Shown here piece by piece: positions 35,934-45,058 of a stretch of DNA of 64,000 bases (within the stretch, counting starts at the first letter, position 1; every line of letters begins with the position of its first letter). The DNA lies in assembly GCF_014645695.1 (NCBI RefSeq), contig NZ_BMMF01000002.1, positions 62,001 to 126,000 of the forward strand, in the 5' to 3' direction. The position numbers and the translations under genes are program-made. Source of the stretch: Salinarimonas ramus (GTDB lineage Bacteria > Pseudomonadota > Alphaproteobacteria > Rhizobiales > Beijerinckiaceae). The notes under the pieces are model-generated. The model searched no databases, was not told the DNA's origin, and saw only the letters and a program-made list of their open reading frames with translations.

Positions 35934-37067
35934 ATGGCCACGATCGAGCTTCGCGACATCCGCAAGTCCTACAGCGACGTCGCGGTGATCCACGACATCT
36001 CGCTGACGGTGGAGGACGGGTCCTTCGTCGTGCTCGTCGGCCCGTCGGGCTGCGGCAAGTCCACCCTGCTGCGCATGATCGCCGGCCTGGAGGAGATCTC
36101 CGGCGGCGAGCTCGTCATCGACGGGAAGGTGGCGAACCACGAAGGCGCCGCCGATCGCGGGCTCGCGATGGTGTTCCAGTCCTACGCGCTCTACCCGCAC
36201 ATGACGGTCTACCAGAACATGTCCTTCGGGCTCGAGAACACGAGCATGCCCAAGGCCGAGATCGACCAGCGGGTGCGCCGCGCCGCCGAGATGCTGCGCA
36301 TCACCGATTACCTCAAGCGCCGGCCGAAGGCGCTGTCGGGCGGGCAGCGCCAGCGCGTCGCCATCGGGCGCGCGATCGTGCGCGACCCCAAGGCCTTCCT
36401 CTTCGACGAACCGCTCTCGAACCTCGACGCGGAGCTGCGCGTCGCCATGCGCAAGGAGCTCGCCGCGCTCCACCGCGAGATCGACGCGACGATGGTCTAC
36501 GTCACCCACGACCAGGTCGAGGCGATGACGCTCGCCGACAAGATCGTGGTGCTCAATGCCGGGCGTGTCGAGCAGATCGGCGCGCCGCTCGACCTCTACA
36601 ACAAGCCGGCGAACCGCTTCGTGGCGGGCTTCATCGGCTCGCCGAAGATGAACATGCTGGAGGGCGCCCTCGCCGAGCGCGTCACCGGCGGCAGCGTCGT
36701 GGCGCTCGACGGCGGGCACCGCCTGGTGCTTCCCTTCGAGGTGCCGGGCCTTTCGCAGGGCCAGCGCCTGACCGTGGGCGTGCGTCCCGAGCACGTCGAC
36801 ATCGCGGCGCCGGGCACGGACGCCCCGCTCGCGGCGAGCGTCGACATCAACGAGCAGCTCGGCGGCGAGACCTACCTCTACTGCACCCTCCCCGGCCAGG
36901 AGCCGGTGACGGTGCACCAGCCCGGCCAGCGCAACGTGCGCCACGGCGATCCCGTGGGCCTGAGCGTGCGGTCGGCCAGCGTCCACCTGTTCGCGCCCGA
37001 CGGCAGCGTCGTCGCCCACGGCGCCGACCACGCGCCGGCGGACGCGCTCGCCGCCGCCGCGCACTGA
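35934..37067 (+). CDS. Sugar ABC transporter ATPase, UgpC/MsmK family
   Basis: A 377-residue ATPase of CUT1 transporters. Walker A is GPSGCGKST near 36, the signature LSGGQRQRVAIGRAI near 135, Walker B FLFDEPLSNLDAELR, and the H-loop YVTHDQ. A C-terminal TOBE/MalK regulatory domain follows from about 235 (GFIGSPKMNMLEG). CGGAGAG is the ribosome binding site. It serves the two permeases upstream across a repeat element. Confidence 0.92.
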   Translation: MATIELRDIRKSYSDVAVIHDISLTVEDGSFVVLVGPSGCGKSTLLRMIAGLEEISGGELVIDGKVANHEGAADRGLAMVFQSYALYPHMTVYQNMSFGLENTSMPKAEIDQRVRRAAEMLRITDYLKRRPKALSGGQRQRVAIGRAIVRDPKAFLFDEPLSNLDAELRVAMRKELAALHREIDATMVYVTHDQVEAMTLADKIVVLNAGRVEQIGAPLDLYNKPANRFVAGFIGSPKMNMLEGALAERVTGGSVVALDGGHRLVLPFEVPGLSQGQRLTVGVRPEHVDIAAPGTDAPLAASVDINEQLGGETYLYCTLPGQEPVTVHQPGQRNVRHGDPVGLSVRSASVHLFAPDGSVVAHGADHAPADALAAAAH

Positions 37068-37119
37068 AGCTTTCAAAGTCGCCACAAAAGAGCGCCACAC
37101 CCCACAGGATGCGCCGACC

Positions 37120-39510
37120 ATGAAGCTCCTCGCGCGCGCGGACGCGGTCCGCGAGATCCCCCACGGCGTCGAGGTCGAGACCGACCACGGCGCGCGCCTC
37201 ACGATCGTCCTCGCCGGCCCCGACCTCGCCCACGTCTCCCTCGTGCGCAGCGCGGGCTGGCGCCTCGATCGCACCTGGACCATCGCGCCCGACGGCCTCG
37301 AGCCGCCCGACGAGGGCCGCGCGCGAGACGCGCTCGACGGCTTCGCACCGCCGAACACGCAGGTGAGCCAGGCGGACGGTGTCGTCACGCTCTCGGGCGG
37401 CGACATCGCGGTCGCGATCCGCGCGAACCCGCTCCATCTCGCCTTCCACCGCGACGGCGAGAGCGCACCCTTCGCCTCGGACAGGCCGAGCGGCGCCTAC
37501 ATGCTCTCGCGGCGCACGAACGCCTTCGTCCACCACATGGCGCGGCGCGCGTCCGAGCGGCATTACGGGCTCGGCGACAAGGCGGGCGCGGTCGACCGCA
37601 CCGGCCGGCGCTTCCGGCTGGAGGCGGTGGACCCGTGCGGCTACGACGCGGAGACCTCCGACCCGCTCTACAAGGTCGCGCCCATCCTGATCTGCGACGA
37701 CCGCGAGACGGGGATCGCCTACGGCATCCTCTACGACAACCTCGCCGCCGCGGACCTCGATCTCGGCGCGACGATCGACAATTACCACGCGCCCTTCCGC
37801 AGCTACCGCGCCGAGGACGGCGACCTCGACTACTGGATCGTGCTCGGCCGCTCGGTGCTCGACGTCGCGCGCAAGATCGACAAGCTCGTCGGCGGCCAGG
37901 CGCTGCCGCCCAAGTGGGCGCTCGGCTTCGGGCTGACCTCCATGAGCATCGCCGATGCGCCGGACGCGGATGCGCGCATCCGCGAGATCATCGCCGATTT
38001 CGCGCGCCACGACCTGCCTTGCGACACGTTTCACTTCGGCTCGGGCTACACGCTGCACGGCGGCAAGCGCCACACCTTCCGCTGGAACGAGACTAAATTC
38101 CCCGATCCCGCCGGCACCCTCGCCGCGCTGCACGAGGCGGGGCTTCGCACCATCACCAACATCAAGCCCTGCCTCCTCGACGATCACCCGGATTACGAGC
38201 CGGCGGCGCAGGCCGGCATTCTCGTCAAGGACGGCGACGGCGCGGACGCGCCCCCCGCCGTCTCGCTGTTCTGGGACGGGCCTGGCGGGCATCTCGACTT
38301 CACCAACCCCGACGGCGTCGCCTGGTGGCGGGGGCGCATGCGCGAGCGGCTCCTCGCGATCGGCGTCGACACGGTGTGGAACGACAACAACGAGTACGAG
38401 ATCTGGGACGAGGACGCGCGCTGCGCCGGCTTCGGGAAGCCCTTCGACCTCGCGCTCGCGCGTCCGCTGCAGCCGCTGCTCATGACCCGCGCCTCCTTCC
38501 GCGAGCAGCAGGAGATCGCGCCCGGCAAGCGCCCCTACGCCATCACCCGCGCGGGCGGCCCCGGCATCGGGCGCTACGGCCAGAGCTGGACGGGCGACAA
38601 CACCACCGCCTGGAAGACGTTGCGCTGGAACATCGCGCAGGGCCTCTCCATGGGCCTGTCGGCCATGGGCAACACGGGCCACGACGTCGGCGGCTTTCTC
38701 GGCCCGGAGCCGACGCCGGAGCTGCTCGTGCGCTTCACCGAGATGTGCAGCCTGTGGCCGCGCATGGTGATGAACTCGTGGAAGTCGTCCGGCATCACCA
38801 CCCTGCCGTGGATGTTCCCGGACGTGATCCCGCAGATGCGCGAGGCCATGCGCCTGCGCTACCGGCTGATGCCCTACCTCTATTCCGCGATGTGGCGCGC
38901 GGCGCGCGACGGCACGCCCGCGGTGAAGCCGCTCTTCACGCTCTTCCCCGACGATCCGCTGGTCGCGACGCGCGACGACCTGTTCCTGCTGGGCGACGAC
39001 CTCCTCGTCGCGCCGGTCCTCGTCGAGGGCGAGACGCGCCGCTCCGTGCCGCTGCCGGCCGGGACGGCGTGGATCGGCTTTCATGACGGCGCCCGTTTCG
39101 AGGGCGGGCGCGAGGTCGAGATCGAGGCGCCGCTCGGGCGGCTCCCCGTCCTCGTGCGCGAGGGCGCGATGATCCCGCTCTCGCGCCAGCTCACCCGGAT
39201 CGACCCCGCGCGCGAGACCTGGCGCGGGCTTCGCGTCCACCCCGGCGCGGACGGCGCGTCCGAGACGGTGCTCTACGAGGACGACGGCGAGACCGCCGAT
39301 TGGCGCGGGGACGGCTCGTGCCTGATCCGCGTCGCCATGCGCGTCGAGGGCGAGCGCCTGTCCCTCGAGGCCAGCCGCGAGGGCGCCTGGCGCCCGGCCT
39401 ACGACGCGCTGGAGATCGAGATCGCCGGCGGGCGGACGTTCCGCGAGATCATGCTCAATGGCACGCCCGCCACGGCCGGCGCGCCGCTGCGGCTCGGCTT
39501 CGGGGGTTGA
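37120..39510 (+). CDS. Glycoside hydrolase family 31 (alpha-glucosidase / alpha-xylosidase)
   Basis: A 796-residue GH31 enzyme. The nucleophile is Asp422 in VDTVWNDNNEYEIWDED, and the general acid is Asp493 in SWTGDNTTAWKTLRWN, both at the usual spacing. An N-terminal beta-sandwich precedes the barrel, and two C-terminal beta domains follow from about 620. No signal peptide is visible, so it acts in the cytoplasm on imported oligosaccharides. The exact sugar (glucose or xylose) cannot be read from the sequence; the neighbours suggest side chains of a plant glycan. Confidence 0.9.
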   Translation: MKLLARADAVREIPHGVEVETDHGARLTIVLAGPDLAHVSLVRSAGWRLDRTWTIAPDGLEPPDEGRARDALDGFAPPNTQVSQADGVVTLSGGDIAVAIRANPLHLAFHRDGESAPFASDRPSGAYMLSRRTNAFVHHMARRASERHYGLGDKAGAVDRTGRRFRLEAVDPCGYDAETSDPLYKVAPILICDDRETGIAYGILYDNLAAADLDLGATIDNYHAPFRSYRAEDGDLDYWIVLGRSVLDVARKIDKLVGGQALPPKWALGFGLTSMSIADAPDADARIREIIADFARHDLPCDTFHFGSGYTLHGGKRHTFRWNETKFPDPAGTLAALHEAGLRTITNIKPCLLDDHPDYEPAAQAGILVKDGDGADAPPAVSLFWDGPGGHLDFTNPDGVAWWRGRMRERLLAIGVDTVWNDNNEYEIWDEDARCAGFGKPFDLALARPLQPLLMTRASFREQQEIAPGKRPYAITRAGGPGIGRYGQSWTGDNTTAWKTLRWNIAQGLSMGLSAMGNTGHDVGGFLGPEPTPELLVRFTEMCSLWPRMVMNSWKSSGITTLPWMFPDVIPQMREAMRLRYRLMPYLYSAMWRAARDGTPAVKPLFTLFPDDPLVATRDDLFLLGDDLLVAPVLVEGETRRSVPLPAGTAWIGFHDGARFEGGREVEIEAPLGRLPVLVREGAMIPLSRQLTRIDPARETWRGLRVHPGADGASETVLYEDDGETADWRGDGSCLIRVAMRVEGERLSLEASREGAWRPAYDALEIEIAGGRTFREIMLNGTPATAGAPLRLGFGG

Positions 39511-39520
39511 GGGAGCGCCG

Positions 39521-40903
39521 ATGACGGATGCGACCGCGATACCTCCCAGCAGGGGAGGTGGGCCGAGCGAAGCGAGGACCGGTGGGGGCGAGCTTTCGAG
39601 CCCGCTCGCCCCCACCCGTCGGCCTGCGGCCGCCGACCTCCCCTGCGGGGAGATTTCGCGCCGGCGCGACCGCCTCGTCCGCCACGTCTACGGCGCGATT
39701 CCCCCTGCCCCCGAGCGGCTCGACGTCACCGCCCGCCCCTGGCCGGAGGCCGGCGGCGAGATCCTGACGCTCGTGATGAGCCATGCCGGCCGGACTCACG
39801 AGGTCGACGCGGCGCTCTTCCTGCCGCCGAACGCGGCGGGCCCTGTGCCCCTGATCGTCGGCCTCTGCTTCACGGGCCCGCTCGGGGCCGTCGCTGCACC
39901 GGGCTTCCCCGTCGATCCGCACGCGATCGTCGAGGCGACGAGCGCCGGCTTCCCCGACGGGCGCCTCGACCCCGCCATGCGCGGCCGCCACGCCGGACGC
40001 TGGCCGCGCGACCTCTTCCAGGCCGCTGGGTGCGGCCTGCTGCTGGCGTGCTACGGATCCTTCACGCCGGACGATCGGAACGCCGCGTTCGCTTACGGCA
40101 TTGCGCCGCTCATGGGCACACCCGAGCGGCCGATGCCGTCTCTCCCCTCTCCCTCGTGGAGAGGGGCCGGGGGTGTGGGGCGTTCAGAAGAAGGCATTGC
40201 CGTCGATGCAGGCGATTGGCGTGCGGGGGACCGGCGAGCCCCTCACCCGACGCCCCTCACCCCCGACCCCTCCCCACGAGGGGGAGGGGAGCCCGTCGAG
40301 CATGTCACCAGCACCGGCGCCATCGCGCTGTGGGCGTGGGCGTATTCCCGCCTCGTCGACGTCGCCCTCGCCCGTCCCGAGATCAATCCCCGCCGGATCG
40401 TCGTCGCCGGGCATTCGCGGCTCGGCAAGGCGGCGCTCCTCGCCGCCGCGCACGACACCCGCATCGCGGGCGTCTTCGCCAACAATTCCGGCTGCCTCGG
40501 CGTGCGGCCCTCCGCCATCCGCCGCGGCGAGACGCCGGAGGCGCTCGTCGCGCGCTTCCCCCATTGGGTGACGCCCGCCTTCGCCGCCGATCCGCGCCCG
40601 CCGGAAGACCTCGACCAGCAGGACCTGCTGGCAGCCATCGCCCCGCGCCGGCTCTGCGCCGCGAGCGCGGCCGAGGATGCCTGGGCCGATCCCGCGGGCG
40701 AGCGCGCCGGCCTCGTCGCCGCGGCGCCCGCCTGGCGCGCGCTCGGCGTCGACGTTCCCGAGATCGACGCCGATGCACCCCTCGTCGCCGGTGCGGCGTT
40801 CTCTGCAGGCCCCCTCGGCTGGCACCTGCGTGCCGGCGCCCACGACCTGACGCGCGCCGATTGGGAGCGCGCCCTCCCCCACCTCCTGGAGCCGCCCCGA
40901 TGA
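39521..40903 (+). CDS. CE15-like glucuronoyl esterase family alpha/beta hydrolase with two in-frame repeat insertions
   Basis: A 460-residue alpha/beta hydrolase similar to bacterial glucuronoyl methylesterases (CE15). The nucleophile is Ser299 in VAGHSRLGKAALL, followed by the typical FANNSGC, and the catalytic His is His441 in WHLRAGAHDLTRADW. Enzymes of this kind break ester links of glucuronic acid in xylan, which fits uxaC-uxuA-uxuB downstream. No signal peptide is seen. Two palindromic DNA repeats of 114 and 150 bases lie inside the gene in frame, adding about residues 7-45 and 208-257, both rich in Pro, Gly, Ser and Arg. Without them the protein would have the family length. Whether the enzyme still works is unknown. 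The start ATG has GGGAG upstream. Confidence 0.72.
   Translation: MTDATAIPPSRGGGPSEARTGGGELSSPLAPTRRPAAADLPCGEISRRRDRLVRHVYGAIPPAPERLDVTARPWPEAGGEILTLVMSHAGRTHEVDAALFLPPNAAGPVPLIVGLCFTGPLGAVAAPGFPVDPHAIVEATSAGFPDGRLDPAMRGRHAGRWPRDLFQAAGCGLLLACYGSFTPDDRNAAFAYGIAPLMGTPERPMPSLPSPSWRGAGGVGRSEEGIAVDAGDWRAGDRRAPHPTPLTPDPSPRGGGEPVEHVTSTGAIALWAWAYSRLVDVALARPEINPRRIVVAGHSRLGKAALLAAAHDTRIAGVFANNSGCLGVRPSAIRRGETPEALVARFPHWVTPAFAADPRPPEDLDQQDLLAAIAPRRLCAASAAEDAWADPAGERAGLVAAAPAWRALGVDVPEIDADAPLVAGAAFSAGPLGWHLRAGAHDLTRADWERALPHLLEPPR
39541..39654. repeat. Palindromic repeat element inside the CE15-like gene, N-terminal
   Basis: A 114-base palindromic element (38 codons). Its ends are small hairpins themselves (ACCTCCC-AGCA-GGGGAGGT at left, ACCTCCCCTGCGGGGAGAT at right), and the inner arms GGTGGGGGCGAGC (39581-39593) and GCTCGCCCCCACC (39604-39616) match perfectly. 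It is read through in frame just after the start codon. Confidence 0.75.
40142..40291. repeat. Palindromic repeat element inside the CE15-like gene, central
   Basis: A 150-base element (exactly 50 codons, beginning on a codon boundary) with 42-base inverted ends at 40142-40183 and 40250-40291 that agree at 38 of 42 positions. Each end contains a GGGGAGGGG-type hairpin and CCCCTCACCC-like sequence. It separates TPERP from GAIALWAWAYSRLVD, two pieces that are contiguous or nearly so in related esterases. Confidence 0.8.
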
Positions 40904-42315
40904 CGACGCCCCTCCTCGATCCGGATCGCCTCCTGCCGATCGCCGAGCCCGCGCGGGGTCTCGCCCGCGAGCTCTACGCGCGGGTGCGCGACCTCTCCCT
41001 CGTCTGCCCGCACGGCCATACCGATCCCGCCTGGTTCGCCACGAACGAGCCCTTCAGCGACGCGGCCGAGCTGCTGCTCTGGCCCGACCATTACCTCATC
41101 CGCATGCTGCAGAGCCGCGGCGTGCCCTACGAGGCGCTCGGCATCGCCGGCACGCGCGACCGCGGCATCCCCGTCGCCTCGCCGCGCGAGGGCTGGCGGA
41201 CCTTCGCCGCGCATTACGGCCTCTTCCGCGGCACGCCGTCACGTCTGTGGCTCGACCACGCGCTCCACGAGGTGCTCGGCCTGGAAAAGCGGCTGTCTGC
41301 CGAGACCGCCGACTGGGCCTACGACGCCATCAACGAGCGCCTCACCGACGACGCCTTCCGCCCGCGGGCGCTCTACGAGCGCTTCGGCATCGAGGTGATC
41401 GCGACGACGGACGCCGCCACCGACACGCTCGACCATCACCGCGCCATCCGCGACAGCGGCTGGGGCGGGCGGGTGATTCCCACCTTCCGCCCCGACGCCG
41501 TCACCGATCCCGAGCACGAGGCCTTCCAGGCCTCGATGTCGGAGCTTCGCCGGCTCACGGGGGCCGACGTCGCGCGCTGGGGCGACTACCTGGAGGCGCT
41601 GCGCCAGCGTCGCGCCGTCTTCGCGGACCTCGGCGCCACCGCCACCGACCACGGCCCGCCCTCGGCCATGACCGTGGATCTCGACGAGGAGACCTGCCAG
41701 AAGCTGCTGGCCGGCGCGCTGGCGGGTGCGCTCACGCCGGAGGACGCGGCTCTGTTTCGCGCGCAGATGCTCACGGAGATGGCGGGCATGTCGGCGCAGG
41801 ACGGCCTCGTCATGCAGATCCACGCGGGCTCCTGGCGCAACCATGCGGGTGCGATCTTCGAGGCGTTCGGGCGCGACAAAGGCTTCGACATGCCGCTGAA
41901 GGTCGACTGGACCGGCGGGCTCCACGCGCTGCTCGAGCGCCACGGTTTCGCGGAGCGCCTCAAGATCATCCTCTTCACGCTCGACGAGACGACGCTGACC
42001 CGCGAGATCGCGCCGCTGGCCGGCGCCTATCCCTCGCTCCTGATCGGCCCGGCCTGGTGGTTCTTCGATGCGCCGGAGGGCATGCGCCGGCACCGCCGGC
42101 TCGTGACGGAGACGGCGGGCTTCTACAATCACGCCGGCTTCAACGACGACACCCGCGCGCTGCTCTCGCTGCCTGCGCGCCACGACATGTCCCGGCGCGT
42201 GGAATGCGGGCTCCTCGCCGAGATGGTCTGCGAGGGCGTCCTCCACCGCGACGAGGCGGAGCCGCTCGCCGAGGAGATGGCGGTCGGCCTCGCGCGTCGT
42301 GCGTACAATCTCTGA
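40900..42315 (+). CDS. uxaC: Uronate (glucuronate) isomerase
   Basis: A 471-residue amidohydrolase-fold isomerase that turns D-glucuronate into D-fructuronate (and galacturonate into tagaturonate). The metal-binding HxH is in LVCPHGHTDPAWF near 41-43, and DWTGGLHALL, FYNHAGFNDDTRA and SRRVECGLLAEMV are UxaC signatures. Length is normal. Its ATG overlaps the stop of the esterase gene (ATGA), so the two are translated together. Confidence 0.94.
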   Translation: MTTPLLDPDRLLPIAEPARGLARELYARVRDLSLVCPHGHTDPAWFATNEPFSDAAELLLWPDHYLIRMLQSRGVPYEALGIAGTRDRGIPVASPREGWRTFAAHYGLFRGTPSRLWLDHALHEVLGLEKRLSAETADWAYDAINERLTDDAFRPRALYERFGIEVIATTDAATDTLDHHRAIRDSGWGGRVIPTFRPDAVTDPEHEAFQASMSELRRLTGADVARWGDYLEALRQRRAVFADLGATATDHGPPSAMTVDLDEETCQKLLAGALAGALTPEDAALFRAQMLTEMAGMSAQDGLVMQIHAGSWRNHAGAIFEAFGRDKGFDMPLKVDWTGGLHALLERHGFAERLKIILFTLDETTLTREIAPLAGAYPSLLIGPAWWFFDAPEGMRRHRRLVTETAGFYNHAGFNDDTRALLSLPARHDMSRRVECGLLAEMVCEGVLHRDEAEPLAEEMAVGLARRAYNL

Positions 42316-42349
42316 AGCATCTCAACCAATTGCAGAGCGGACTTCACCC

Positions 42350-43564
42350 ATGCTCGAAAGCTGGCGCTGGTTCGGCCCCAACGACGTCGTGAGCCTTACC
42401 GACATCGCCCAGGCGGGCGCGACGGGGATCGTCAGCGCGCTCCACCACGTGCCCACCGGCATCGCCTGGTCGGACGCGGAGATCGCCGCGCGCAAGCGCA
42501 TGATCGAGACGCATCCCGACGGCCGGCCGACGGGGCTGCATTGGGCGGTCGTCGAGAGCGTGCCGGTGTCGGAGGACATCAAGACCCAGACGGGCGAGTG
42601 GCGCGGGCATCTCGACGCCTACCGGGAGACGCTGGCGGCGCTCGGCCGGGCCGGCATCGGCGTCGTCTGCTACAATTTCATGCCGGTGCTCGACTGGACG
42701 CGCACGGACCTCGCGCGCGCGACGCCCACCGGCGCCACCGCCATGGTGTTCGACGCGATCGACTTCGCCGCCTTCGACCTGCATCTCCTCGCCCGCGCGA
42801 ACGCCGCCGAGGACTATTCGGAGGCCGTCCGCGAGGCCGCCGCGCGCCGGATCGCCGGCATGAGCGAGGCCGCGAAGCGCGCGCTCGCCGACAACGTGCT
42901 CGCGGGCCTGCCCGGCGCCGCCGAGCATTGGGACGTCGAGGGCGTGCGCGCCCATCTCGCGCGCTACGACGCCATCGGGCCCGAGCGCCTGCGGGCGAAC
43001 TTCTTCGCCTTCCTGGAAGCGGTCGTGCCGGCCGCGGAGGAGGCCGGCGTGCGGCTGTGCTGCCACCCGGACGACCCGCCCTTCCCGCTGCTCGGCTTGC
43101 CGCGCATCGTCTCGACGCTCGCCGACTACCAGGCGATGCTCGCCGCCGTCGACAGCCCGGCGAACGGCGTGACGTTCTGCACGGGCTCGCTCGGCGCGCG
43201 CGCCGACAACGACGTGCCTGCCATGGCGCGGACGCTCGCGCCGCGGATCGTCTTCGCGCATCTGCGCAACGTCTCCCGCGAGCCGGACGGTTCCTTCGCC
43301 GAGGTGAACCACCTCGAAGGCGACGTCGACATGGTCGCCGTCATCGCCGCGCTCCTCGGGGAGGAGGCGCGCCGGCGCGACGTCCGCGATCCGCACCCAG
43401 TCATCCCCATGCGCCCGGACCACGGGCATGTCATGCTCGACGACTTCAAGCGCCCGAGCCAGCCGGGCTATCCCGCCATCGGCCGCCTGCGGGGCCTCGC
43501 CGAGCTGCGCGGCGTGGCGACGGCGCTGAGCCACCGGTCCGCGAGCCAGGGAGGAACGCCATGA
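42350..43564 (+). CDS. uxuA: Mannonate dehydratase
   Basis: A 404-residue UxuA that dehydrates D-mannonate to 2-keto-3-deoxygluconate. It starts MLESWRWFGPNDVVSLTDIAQAG, nearly invariant in the family, and has YNFMPVLDWTRTDL and FCTGSLGARADNDV with metal-site residues, plus PDHGHVMLDDF near the end. The ATG at 42350 lacks a strong ribosome site, but it is the only start that fits the family. It overlaps uxuB by four bases. Confidence 0.94.
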   Translation: MLESWRWFGPNDVVSLTDIAQAGATGIVSALHHVPTGIAWSDAEIAARKRMIETHPDGRPTGLHWAVVESVPVSEDIKTQTGEWRGHLDAYRETLAALGRAGIGVVCYNFMPVLDWTRTDLARATPTGATAMVFDAIDFAAFDLHLLARANAAEDYSEAVREAAARRIAGMSEAAKRALADNVLAGLPGAAEHWDVEGVRAHLARYDAIGPERLRANFFAFLEAVVPAAEEAGVRLCCHPDDPPFPLLGLPRIVSTLADYQAMLAAVDSPANGVTFCTGSLGARADNDVPAMARTLAPRIVFAHLRNVSREPDGSFAEVNHLEGDVDMVAVIAALLGEEARRRDVRDPHPVIPMRPDHGHVMLDDFKRPSQPGYPAIGRLRGLAELRGVATALSHRSASQGGTP

Positions 43565-45042
43565 CGAGGCTGAACGACGCGGCGCTCGCCGCCCTGCCGG
43601 CCGATATCGCGAAGCCGGCTTACGATCGTTCGGCGCACGGCGTCGGCATCGTCCATCTCGGGGTGGGCGCCTTCCACAAGGCGCACCAGGCGATCTACAC
43701 CGAGGACGCGCTCGCGGCGCAGGGCGGCGATTGGCGCATCGCGGGCGTGAGCCTGCGCCGGGCGGACGCCGAGGAGGCGCTCGCGCCGCAGGACGGGCTC
43801 TACACGCTGATCGAGCGCCGTCCCGAAGGGCCGAGCGCGCGGGTCGTCGGCATCCTCGCGGAGGTGGTCACGGCCCCGAACGATCGCGAGCGCACGCGTG
43901 CCTTGCTCACGGCGCCGGCGACACGGATCGTGAGCATCACCGTGACCGAGAAGGGCTACGGGATCGATCCGGCGAAGGGCGGCCTCGACGCCGCGCGCGC
44001 CGACATCGCCGCCGACCTCGCGTCGCCGCAAGCACCGCGCACCGTCGTCGGCTGGATCGTCCACGCGCTGGCGCTGAGGCGTGCGGCAGGCGTCGCGCCC
44101 TTCACGCCGCTGTGCTGCGACAACCTCCCGGAGAACGGCCACGTCCTCGCGCGCCTCGTGCGGGACTTCGCGGAGCGGATCGACCCCGACCTCGCGGCCT
44201 GGATCGCGGCCGAGGTGCCCTTCCCCTCGACCATGGTCGATCGCATCACGCCGGCGACGACGCCCGAGACGCACGAGACCGCGCGGCGCCTCACCGGCTT
44301 CGACGACGAGGCGGCCACCGAGACCGAGCCGTTCTCGCAATGGGTCGTCGAGGATCGCTTCTGCGCCGGCCGCCCCGCCTGGGAGGAGGCCGGCGTCGTG
44401 CTCGCAGCCGACGTTCGCCCCTACGAGGCGATGAAGCTTCGCCTCCTCAACGGCGCGCATTCGCTGATCGCCTATGCGGGCGCGGTGGCGGGGCTCGCCT
44501 ACGTGCGCGACGTCATGGCGGAGGAGACCCTCGCCGCCCTCGTCGCCGCGCATCAGCGCGACGTGGCGCGCACCCTCGATCCAGTACCGGGCATCGATCT
44601 CGATGCCTACCAGCGCGATCTCCGGGAGCGCTTCGCGAACCCGGCCATGGCGCATCGCACCGTCCAGATCGCCATGGACGGCAGCCAGAAGCTGCCGCCG
44701 CGCATCGTCGCGCCGGCGATGGAGGCGATCGAGGCGGGGCTGCCGTGGCGAAGCTGCGCCTTCGTCGTCGCCGCCTGGATGCGCTTCCTCTCCGGCCGCG
44801 ACCAGGCGGGTGCCGAGCTGCCGCTCTCGGACCCGCTCGCCGATATGCTGCGCGCGGCCTACGCCTCTTCCGGTGACGACCCCGATGCGCGGGTAAAGGC
44901 GCTTCTGAGCGTCGAGGCGATCTTCCCCCGTACGCTCGCCAGCCATTACGGCTTCGCGCGCGCCGTCACGACCGACTACCGGCGCATTCTCGCGGGGGGC
45001 GTGATCCCGGCGGCGCGCGCGGCGCTCGCCGAGATCGGGTGA
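43561..45042 (+). CDS. uxuB: D-mannonate oxidoreductase (fructuronate reductase)
   Basis: A 493-residue member of the long-chain mannitol dehydrogenase family that reduces D-fructuronate to D-mannonate with NADH. GIVHLGVGAFHKAHQA near 30 is the nucleotide-binding opening, and MKLRLLNGAHSLIAYAG holds the catalytic lysine region. The start overlaps uxuA (ATGA). It ends the uronate run; kdgK and kdgA, needed for the next steps, are not here. Confidence 0.92.
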   Translation: MTRLNDAALAALPADIAKPAYDRSAHGVGIVHLGVGAFHKAHQAIYTEDALAAQGGDWRIAGVSLRRADAEEALAPQDGLYTLIERRPEGPSARVVGILAEVVTAPNDRERTRALLTAPATRIVSITVTEKGYGIDPAKGGLDAARADIAADLASPQAPRTVVGWIVHALALRRAAGVAPFTPLCCDNLPENGHVLARLVRDFAERIDPDLAAWIAAEVPFPSTMVDRITPATTPETHETARRLTGFDDEAATETEPFSQWVVEDRFCAGRPAWEEAGVVLAADVRPYEAMKLRLLNGAHSLIAYAGAVAGLAYVRDVMAEETLAALVAAHQRDVARTLDPVPGIDLDAYQRDLRERFANPAMAHRTVQIAMDGSQKLPPRIVAPAMEAIEAGLPWRSCAFVVAAWMRFLSGRDQAGAELPLSDPLADMLRAAYASSGDDPDARVKALLSVEAIFPRTLASHYGFARAVTTDYRRILAGGVIPAARAALAEIG

Positions 45043-45058
45043 CCGCGATCGCCGCGGC

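Noticed and set aside
36847-39615. Long open frame of 922 codons opposite the GH31 gene, and similar long antisense frames across the window (for example 6297-8687 and 31883-34633).
   Set aside because: These are side effects of 70% GC coding DNA. Their translations are rich in Arg, His, Gly and Ala repeats without domains, while the opposite strands carry clear protein families.
40136-40297. CCGTC on both sides of the central palindromic element in the esterase gene as a target-site duplication.
   Set aside because: Counting element plus one CCGTC copy gives 157 bases, which is not a multiple of three and would have broken the frame, so the match is probably chance.
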